DNA from: Bacteroidota bacterium
GTDB lineage: Bacteria; Bacteroidota; Bacteroidia; Bacteroidales; UBA4417
DNA length: 26,890 nucleotides
NCBI GenBank assembly: GCA_020048595.1
Contig: JAIFMH010000174.1
Coordinates: 1 to 26,890 of the forward strand
Direction of reading: 5' to 3'
In this document: piece after piece, positions 1 through 5,306 of the stretch
Layout: each line of letters opens with the position of its first letter
How positions within the stretch are numbered: the first letter of the stretch is position 1
Notes under the pieces: generated by a model
Database searches by the model: none
What the model was told of the DNA's origin: nothing
What the model saw: only the letters and a program-made list of their open reading frames with translations
Made by a program: the position numbers and the translations under genes

Positions 1-81
1 GCCCATAACAGTAATGATGTGAATACTGTTTTAATTACCGGTTTCTTTCATGCTTACGGACCAATAAACGATTATTTGTAA
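1..81 (+). CDS. C-terminal tail of an unidentified protein (cut by window start)
   Basis: Reading frame 1 is open from the first base to a TAA at 79-81 and encodes 26 residues ending in GFFHAYGPINDYL. The next gene starts 20 bp later on the same strand, so the two are probably cotranscribed. A partner of an SCP2-type thiolase could be another acyl-CoA enzyme or an OB-fold accessory protein, but the tail is too short to recognise and no function is assigned. That it is coding is supported by the open frame, the tight spacing and the shared strand. Confidence 0.6.
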   Translation, partial: AHNSNDVNTVLITGFFHAYGPINDYL

Positions 82-101
82 CCGGTTAAAATATTTTTAA
101 A

Positions 102-1346
102 ATGACAAAACCATCACGAAAAATATATATGGCTGCCGGGTACAATACAATTTCACTTGGTACCGGCCGGAAGGAATTTAATCCTCGTACTGAGCGTCCC
201 GGGCTGGAACATTATTTGAAAGAAGCCGGGCAGGGAGTAATTTCACAACTTGGGGGAGCGCAAAATATTGATGAAAGTGCTGTTGGCAATTTTATGTCGG
301 CGCGCTTTAATAAACAAGCGCATTTAGGAGCTTTCCTGCCGATGGTTGATAATGGATTGCGTTATAAACCCTCAATCAGTGTTGAAGGGGCGTGTGCTTC
401 AGGTGGTCTGGCTCTTATTACTGGTATCAAATCGGTATTGGCCGGAACTGCGGATTCAGTGCTGTGCATAGGAGTGGAGGTTCAGAATACAGTAAAAGCT
501 ATTTATGGAGCCGATATCCTGGCCGGAGCAGGCTGGTTTAACAAACGTAAAAAAGGTCATACCTATTTTTTCCCGGGTCAGTTTAGCGACAGGGCAGGAG
601 CATACTATCAGGAATTTGGCCGTGAATATGCCCGTAAAGGCTTTGCCCGATGGTTCCGGAATGCTATAGAAAATGCCCGTTTGTGTCCCACGGCTCAGGA
701 ACATCATAATACAGTTGCCGATCTCGAAGCATTAGCACTTACCGAACCAAATCCTGGAACATTTACTGATTACCTCAATGTGTTCGATTGCTCCAAAGTG
801 AGTGACGGAGCTTCCGGAATTGCTGTTTTGAGCGAAGAAGGACTTAAGCGTGCCGGTATTGCTCATGCCGATGCTGTTGAAATAGCAGGCTGGGGTCACG
901 CTGTTGATGATATTACCGAAGATCCTCCGCAACTCACTGTATTGACGACCATGCGCGAAGCCATCAGGCAGGCACTTTCAGAGGCAGAAATTACCATAGA
1001 ACAACTGGCAACTGTTGAGTTACACGACTGTTTTACTATTGCCGGAATACTAGCTGTTGAGGCACTGGGTTTTGCCGCTCATGGCGAAGGCGCTGCTTTT
1101 GTAGCTGCCGGAAATACTGCCCGCAACGGGCAAATTCCTATGAACACCACCGGCGGTCTTATTGGCTGGGGACATCCAACCGGCGGAACCGGTGTACATA
1201 TGGCTGTAACTATTTGGGAACAATTAACCGGAAAAGCCGGGTTGAATCAAATCACAATTGATCCTTCCAGACCTTATGGGATGAGCATTAATATGGGTGG
1301 TGATGATAAAACCGTGGTGGCAATTGTTTACAGGAAAGCAGTATAA
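102..1346 (+). CDS. SCP2-type thiolase (acetyl-CoA acetyltransferase-like)
   Basis: A 414-residue thiolase-fold enzyme, expected to make or break carbon-carbon bonds on acyl-CoA thioesters in the cytoplasm. The nucleophilic cysteine is Cys98 in EGACASGG. HDCF is at 308-311 and GHPTGGTG at 357-364. HDCF replaces the NEAF of classical thiolases. The C-terminal CxG cysteine motif is absent, with MGGDD at 398-402 instead. This pattern is known for the SCP2/SCPx thiolase group, where the cysteine of HDCF is thought to act as the second catalytic cysteine. The start is the ATG after an A/T-rich leader with no Shine-Dalgarno. It follows an unidentified gene by 20 bp and is closed by a hairpin terminator about 20 bp downstream. 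The substrate cannot be read from the sequence; a biosynthetic ketoacyl role is the alternative to degradation. Confidence 0.88.
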   Translation: MTKPSRKIYMAAGYNTISLGTGRKEFNPRTERPGLEHYLKEAGQGVISQLGGAQNIDESAVGNFMSARFNKQAHLGAFLPMVDNGLRYKPSISVEGACASGGLALITGIKSVLAGTADSVLCIGVEVQNTVKAIYGADILAGAGWFNKRKKGHTYFFPGQFSDRAGAYYQEFGREYARKGFARWFRNAIENARLCPTAQEHHNTVADLEALALTEPNPGTFTDYLNVFDCSKVSDGASGIAVLSEEGLKRAGIAHADAVEIAGWGHAVDDITEDPPQLTVLTTMREAIRQALSEAEITIEQLATVELHDCFTIAGILAVEALGFAAHGEGAAFVAAGNTARNGQIPMNTTGGLIGWGHPTGGTGVHMAVTIWEQLTGKAGLNQITIDPSRPYGMSINMGGDDKTVVAIVYRKAV

Positions 1347-1364
1347 AATAACGGCATGAAACGA

Positions 1365-1391
1365 AAAAAGCCCCCTGAAAGGAGGCTTTTG
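1365..1391 (+). terminator. Rho-independent terminator, possibly bidirectional
   Basis: The A-run and AGCCCCCT (1369-1376) pair with AGGAGGCT (1380-1387), with one C/A mismatch and a three-base loop. Flanking A and T runs extend the stem. It lies between the thiolase stop (1346) and the 3' end of the minus-strand tRNA-Cys (1395), so it can end both convergent transcripts. Confidence 0.8.
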
Positions 1392-1394
1392 CTG

Positions 1395-1465
1395 AGGTTT
1401 CGAGCGGATTCGAACCGCTGTAGACGGTTTTGCAGACCGCTGCCTAACCACTCGGCCACGAAACC
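1395..1465 (-). tRNA. tRNA-Cys (anticodon GCA)
   Basis: The minus strand folds into a cloverleaf. The acceptor arm GGTTTCG pairs with CGAAACC. The D arm GCC/GGC, the anticodon loop CTGCAAA with anticodon GCA, and the T arm with GGTTCGAATCC are all present. The discriminator base is T (U73), a known identity element of tRNA-Cys. CCA is not encoded; the next bases read CAG. A full Bacteroidota promoter lies just upstream at 1480-1511. Confidence 0.96.
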
Positions 1466-1479
1466 TTGTTTTGGCGGTG

Positions 1480-1511
1480 CAAAGGTAAGTAATTAACATT
1501 TTATCAACAAA
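1480..1511 (-). promoter_or_regulatory. Promoter for tRNA-Cys (TTTG-N20-TAnnTTTG)
   Basis: On the minus strand TTTG (1508-1511) is followed after 20 bp by TACCTTTG (1480-1487). This matches the Bacteroidota housekeeping sigma consensus TTTG-N19-21-TAnnTTTG at both boxes. Transcription should begin about 7 bp later, a few bases before the tRNA 5' end. It is the best promoter match in the window. Confidence 0.85.
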
Positions 1512-1518
1512 TACTTTT

Positions 1519-1710
1519 TTAAACCTGCTTCGAGAAGGATTTAAGGCAATCAGGACAAAGGCATCCCTGCCAGGTTTCTTGTATCATATCTATAGTGTGC
1601 GGGGCAATTTCATACTCAAAACACCAACATTTTGAAGAAGTGCTGCACACAAATATGTTGCCACAACGCGGGCAATTTTTTTGTTCAAAGGGTCGTTCTT
1701 TGTTATTCAT
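1519..1710 (-). CDS. Small cysteine-rich CWC-family protein
   Basis: A 63-residue protein with a CPRCG knuckle near the N-terminus, a central KCWCF motif and a C-terminal GCLCPDCL. The CxxC pairs and the CWC triplet match the family known as cysteine-rich CWC, whose function is not established. The paired cysteines suggest zinc binding. It is on the same strand as folB and tRNA-Cys and lies 111 bp downstream of folB, so it may share folB's transcript, but no promoter box was seen in the gap. It is cytoplasmic, with no signal sequence. Confidence in the gene is high; function is unknown. Confidence 0.82.
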   Translation of the reverse strand: MNNKERPFEQKNCPRCGNIFVCSTSSKCWCFEYEIAPHTIDMIQETWQGCLCPDCLKSFSKQV

Positions 1711-1735
1711 TGGAGTGGAACTGAATGTGACAAAA

Positions 1736-1776
1736 TGGGAAATAGGGAAATAGAAAACAGGAAAATAGGATTTTCA
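1736..1776. repeat. Short run of degenerate A/G-rich repeats (ggaaatag units)
   Basis: The spacer between the CWC gene and folB contains tandem imperfect units of the type ggaaatag / ggaaaatag (tgggaaataggg, gaaatagaaaac, aggaaaatagg). The same word, ggaaaatag, occurs in the spacer upstream of folB. No coding potential is seen. Confidence 0.55.
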
Positions 1777-1821
1777 AAACACATCGGACATCCCTTATCA
1801 AACATGTGACATCCTAAAGCA

Positions 1822-2178
1822 CTACCGTTCCAGCATTACACTAACCTGCCTTATTTTTCCGCCATGTGCCAGTGCAGGATTCAGCTTCGATACTTTTATC
1901 CTGACATGTGTGAGGGTTGTAAAATCCCTGTAAAGGGCATCTATAATCCTGCTGGCAACATGTTCGAGTAAATGCGAATGCTGTTCCATCTCGTGCCTTA
2001 TCAGCGCGTAAACAGCCTGATAATTGACCGTATGCTTCAATTCATCGCTGGCTTCTGCGGCTGAAGTATCGGTTGTAAGCCATGCATCAACCGTAAACCG
2101 GGTGCCGATCACACGCTCTTCTTTAAAGCAGCCGTGGTAAGCGAAAAAATCCATTCCTTCTATTTCGATGAGGCCCAT
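1822..2178 (-). CDS. folB: Dihydroneopterin aldolase FolB
   Basis: A 118-residue enzyme, the usual length for FolB. It converts 7,8-dihydroneopterin to 6-hydroxymethyl-7,8-dihydropterin and glycolaldehyde in folate synthesis. The N-terminal FFAYHGCFKEE contains the conserved glutamate (Glu20/Glu21) before RVIG. HLLEH (69-73) carries the pterin-binding glutamate Glu72. VSKLNPAL contains the conserved catalytic lysine, Lys98. Members of this family form ring-shaped oligomers. The start is the ATG giving the standard MGLIEIEGM N-terminus. It lies on the minus strand, divergent from glnS across a repeat-rich spacer, and upstream of the CWC gene. No other folate gene is present in the window. Confidence 0.95.
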   Translation of the reverse strand: MGLIEIEGMDFFAYHGCFKEERVIGTRFTVDAWLTTDTSAAEASDELKHTVNYQAVYALIRHEMEQHSHLLEHVASRIIDALYRDFTTLTHVRIKVSKLNPALAHGGKIRQVSVMLER

Positions 2179-2181
2179 GAG

Positions 2182-2466
2182 TTCTGGTTAGTTAAAAGTT
2201 AATGGAAAATAGTTAATGGAAAATGGTAAAAAGGAAGTATCCGTTAAACTTAAAATCCATTTAGGCAATTGATTTCTGATTATCGCGATTTGATTTCCTA
2301 AATCCCGATCCCAATTTCCAAATCCTTTATAAAACAATTGATTGCAAAAATAGTTGTATTCAGCCAATTTCCATACCTGAATTCAGCATCTGCTAACTAT
2401 TTTTCTATTAGCGATTCACTATTTCGAAATAACTATTTTCTATTTTCCATTTACTATTAACTAATA
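2182..2466. repeat. Intergenic spacer built from degenerate AT-rich heptad-like repeats
   Basis: The folB-glnS gap (2179-2542) carries three blocks. At 2188-2232 there are units such as agttaatggaaaat repeated twice. At 2260-2345 there are repeated words like gatttctgatt, gatttgatttcc, aaatcccgatccc and aatttccaaatcc. At 2396-2466 there are repeated ctattttc / ctattaac units, which on the other strand read gttaatag and ggaaaatag and so mirror the first block. An ATTTCGAAAT palindrome sits at 2421-2430. I see no ORF or RNA gene here. The glnS promoter lies at its right end. Confidence 0.6.
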
Positions 2467-2494
2467 ACTCCTGCCAAACCAAGCCAATAAACTT

Positions 2495-2502
2495 TACCTT
2501 TG
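2495..2502 (+). promoter_or_regulatory. -7 box (TACCTTTG) for glnS
   Basis: TACCTTTG matches TAnnTTTG and lies 40 bp upstream of the glnS ATG, placing transcription start near 2509. No clear TTTG was found 19-21 bp upstream, so only half of the consensus is supported. Confidence 0.6.
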
Positions 2503-2542
2503 CAGATTATTTCAGAATAATAAGCTTAAATGCCTGATCATC

Positions 2543-4246
2543 ATGACTGACGAAAACATTACTACTCCGGTAGAAGAGAAAGTATCATTGAATTTTATTC
2601 ACCAGATCATAGAAGATGAACTTGCCCAGGGCAAAAACCAGGGCCGTGTTCATACCCGATTTCCTCCGGAGCCTAATGGCTACCTGCATATCGGACATGC
2701 TAAAAGCATATGCCTTAACTTTGGAACAGCCATTAAATACAATGGCCTGGCTAACCTTAGGTTTGATGATACCAATCCGGTTAAAGAAGATACCGAGTAT
2801 GTGGATAGCATAATGGAAGATGTGCGCTGGCTTGGTTTCGACTGGGGTGACCGGCTTTTTTACGCATCCGATTATTTTGATCAATTGTACGATTGGGCTG
2901 TAAAAATTATAAAAGACGGAAATGCGTATGTTGATGATCTGAATGCAGAACAGATAAGTGAATACCGTGGCACAGTTACCCGTGCTGGCAAGGAAAGCCC
3001 TTACCGTTCGCGTTCAATAGAAGAAAACCTGGACTTATTCAGCCGTATGAAAAACGGCGAATTTGAGGATGGTTCCAGAGTTTTACGTGCCAAAGTGGAT
3101 ATGGCTCATCCCAATATGCTGATGCGCGATCCGATCATGTACCGCATACTTCATACTGATCATCACCGTACCGGCAGCAAATGGTGTATTTATCCTATGT
3201 ATGATTATGCTCACGGACAAAGCGATTATCTTGAAGGAATAACTCACAGCATCTGTACGCTCGAATTCGAAGTACACAGGCCACTTTACGAGTGGTATCT
3301 TGAACAAGTAGCCGAGGGCGATTATCGTCCGCGACAGATCGAATTTGCCCGCTTAAATCTGACATATACCGTTATGAGCAAACGCAAGTTGCTGCAACTT
3401 GTAAATGAAAATGTTGTGACCGGATGGGATGATCCGCGTATGCCTACAATATGCGGTTTACGTCGAAGAGGATATACACCCGAGTCTCTCCGGAACTTTG
3501 CTGATACAATTGGTATTGCCAAACGTGACCAGACTATAGATGTTGCATTGCTCGAGTTCTGCGTTCGAGAGGATCTCAACAAACGCTCAAACCGCGTAAT
3601 GGCAGTGCTTAATCCGGTTAAACTGATACTTGACAACTTTCCGGAAGGACAGGTTGAAGAACTTGAAGCCGTTAATAATCCAGAAGATACTGATGCTGGC
3701 TTCCGCAAAATTCAGTTCTCAAAAGAGTTGTACATCGAGCGCGAAGACTTTCAGGAAAATCCGACCGGGAAATTTTTCCGCCTTAAGCCAGGTGGTGAAG
3801 TGCGCCTGAAATACGGCTATATTATTAAATGTGAGAATATTGTAAAAGATTCCGCAGGAGACATTACTGAAATTCATTGCACTTACCAGGCTGATACCCG
3901 CAGTGGTATGGAAAACAGCAACAAAAAAGTGAAAGGCACGCTGCATTGGGTATCGGTAGCGCATGCTGTACCAGTTGAAGTTCGCTTATACGACAGGCTT
4001 TTTTCAAGCGAAACACCCGAAAACGTTGAAGAAGGACATGATTTTAAAGAAAATGTGAATCCTGATTCGTTAAAAGTTATTACTGCCTTCGCCGAAGCAT
4101 CAGTATCCAAAGTAAAGGCCGGTGACAGATTTCAGTTCGAAAGATTGGGTTATTTTTGTGTGGATCCGGATACAACCAGCTCAAAAACTGTATTTAATCG
4201 CACTGTTGCGCTGAAGGATACATGGACAAAATCAAAACAATCGTAA
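2543..4246 (+). CDS. glnS: Glutaminyl-tRNA synthetase GlnS
   Basis: A 567-residue class I synthetase, close to the 554 residues of E. coli GlnRS. It attaches glutamine to tRNA-Gln in the cytoplasm. The HIGH motif is in PEPNGYLHIGHAK (42-54). The second signature is VMSKRK, with MSKR at 278-281. The C-terminal half (about 350-567) is the beta-barrel anticodon-binding region typical of GlnRS, and the RFDDTNP block is diagnostic of the GlnRS/GluRS group. A separate GltX is also encoded in this window, so the two are distinct enzymes. The ATG at 2543 is the first in-frame start; an upstream ATG at 2530 is in another frame. A tRNA-Gln gene follows on the same strand. The adjacency is notable, but the tRNA has its own promoter. 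Confidence 0.97.
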   Translation: MTDENITTPVEEKVSLNFIHQIIEDELAQGKNQGRVHTRFPPEPNGYLHIGHAKSICLNFGTAIKYNGLANLRFDDTNPVKEDTEYVDSIMEDVRWLGFDWGDRLFYASDYFDQLYDWAVKIIKDGNAYVDDLNAEQISEYRGTVTRAGKESPYRSRSIEENLDLFSRMKNGEFEDGSRVLRAKVDMAHPNMLMRDPIMYRILHTDHHRTGSKWCIYPMYDYAHGQSDYLEGITHSICTLEFEVHRPLYEWYLEQVAEGDYRPRQIEFARLNLTYTVMSKRKLLQLVNENVVTGWDDPRMPTICGLRRRGYTPESLRNFADTIGIAKRDQTIDVALLEFCVREDLNKRSNRVMAVLNPVKLILDNFPEGQVEELEAVNNPEDTDAGFRKIQFSKELYIEREDFQENPTGKFFRLKPGGEVRLKYGYIIKCENIVKDSAGDITEIHCTYQADTRSGMENSNKKVKGTLHWVSVAHAVPVEVRLYDRLFSSETPENVEEGHDFKENVNPDSLKVITAFAEASVSKVKAGDRFQFERLGYFCVDPDTTSSKTVFNRTVALKDTWTKSKQS

Positions 4247-4285
4247 AAAAACTGAATATTTCTGTTCAGCGTTTAATAAATTGTA

Positions 4286-4293
4286 TAATTTTG
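4286..4293 (+). promoter_or_regulatory. -7 box (TAATTTTG) for tRNA-Gln
   Basis: TAATTTTG matches TAnnTTTG and lies 20 bp before the tRNA. TCTG at 4261-4264, 21 bp upstream, is a three-of-four match to the TTTG -33 box. It sits in the 66-bp gap after the glnS stop, giving the tRNA an independent transcript. Confidence 0.65.
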
Positions 4294-4312
4294 CGCTCCC
4301 AATACAAATAAC

Positions 4313-4388
4313 TGTCTGATGGTGTAATTGGCAACACGTCTGATTCTGGATCAGAAGAGTCCAGGTTCGAGCCCTGGTCGGACAACCA
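4313..4388 (+). tRNA. tRNA-Gln (anticodon CUG), CCA encoded
   Basis: A 76-nt cloverleaf. The acceptor TGTCTGA pairs with TCGGACA. The anticodon stem TCTGA/TCAGA encloses the loop TTCTGGA with anticodon CTG, which reads CAG. The T arm is CCAGG/CCTGG around TTCGAGC. The discriminator is A (4385), and CCA is encoded at 4386-4388. It stands immediately downstream of glnS, the gene for its cognate synthetase, between its own promoter and a strong terminator. Confidence 0.95.
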
Positions 4389-4395
4389 AATTATC

Positions 4396-4432
4396 AACCA
4401 CTTACAGAAAATATTTGTAAGTGGTTTTTTTT
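4396..4432 (+). terminator. Rho-independent terminator after tRNA-Gln
   Basis: A perfect 11-bp stem, AACCACTTACA (4396-4406) with TGTAAGTGGTT (4416-4426), and a 9-base loop, followed by a T run through 4432. This is the clearest intrinsic terminator in the window. It ends the tRNA transcript and any readthrough from glnS. Confidence 0.92.
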
Positions 4433-4593
4433 CTGTATTTGCATAATCAGGCATCATTTCCTGCTTTTATTTAAAATCAGAGAAATAACAAGAATCAGAA
4501 TAACATACTATTTGAAGTTAATATTTGTTCCTCAAATAGATATACTTCATACAGATTTATTAACTTTCCGAAAATTTTGCAATACGTATAATT

Positions 4594-5280
4594 ATGAGAA
4601 CTAAAGTTTTAATTATTTGCGTTATTATTTGTCATTCGTCTTTATCGTTGTTGGCACAGAATCCGGATAAGCGATACCATAATTTTGGTTCCGATAAAAG
4701 CCTGCAGGTCAAGGGATTTTTTAGTCCTTTCGCAGCATTTTCAAATGTTGAAGGAACTCTTTCTCTCGATTTTGGGGCAGCAGTAGGATTAATTATTAAA
4801 GACAACTTAATTGCCGGTATTTACGGACAGAAGATGGTAAGTAATCCAATCCGGACAGGTTTGGACATAAGTGATTTTCCGGCGATAACCGATGGAGATA
4901 TTGAAATGAAGCATGTTGGTGCAATAGTTGGTTACAATTTTAAGCCTGAGGCTGTGGCGCATTGGGGAGTCAACAGTTCCTTCGGAGTGGGTGAACTGGA
5001 ACTTATAGTAAAAGATCCGGTTACATTGATTACCGAAAAAACATATACTGATCGGATTTATCTTGTAGTACCCCGGCTTTTTGCTGAAATGAACGTGACT
5101 AAATGGTTAAAAATTAATGTGAGTGGAGGCTACCGGTTTTTCGGAAAAGTGAACAGTTATTATACAAATCAATCCGGGGAGGAAGTCCCGATATTCGATA
5201 AAACCGATTACACAAAACCCGAATTTTCAGTTTCAATGGTTTTTGGCTCCTTTGGATTTCGGACTGCAACAATTTTTTAA
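4594..5280 (+). CDS. Predicted small outer-membrane beta-barrel protein
   Basis: A 228-residue protein with a clear signal peptide: basic MRTK, a hydrophobic core, and a likely cut after SLLA before QNPDK. The mature part is rich in alternating aromatic/aliphatic beta-strand patterns with glycine turns, and ends in GFRTATIF. A terminal aromatic residue is typical of outer-membrane barrels. The length would suit an 8-10-stranded barrel, but I do not recognise a specific family and no ligand is proposed. It is transcribed toward the large receptor-like gene, with 26 bp between the two stops. TAACTTTC at 4561-4568 is a one-mismatch match to the Bacteroidota -7 box. Gene confidence is high; the barrel assignment is inference. 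Confidence 0.75.
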   Translation: MRTKVLIICVIICHSSLSLLAQNPDKRYHNFGSDKSLQVKGFFSPFAAFSNVEGTLSLDFGAAVGLIIKDNLIAGIYGQKMVSNPIRTGLDISDFPAITDGDIEMKHVGAIVGYNFKPEAVAHWGVNSSFGVGELELIVKDPVTLITEKTYTDRIYLVVPRLFAEMNVTKWLKINVSGGYRFFGKVNSYYTNQSGEEVPIFDKTDYTKPEFSVSMVFGSFGFRTATIF

Positions 5281-5306
5281 TCCGCTCCCTAAATCAGAAA
5301 TTCTCA

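Noticed and set aside
4266..4457. 63-codon minus-strand frame
   Set aside because: It spans the tRNA-Gln, its promoter and its terminator antisense, so it is not a gene.
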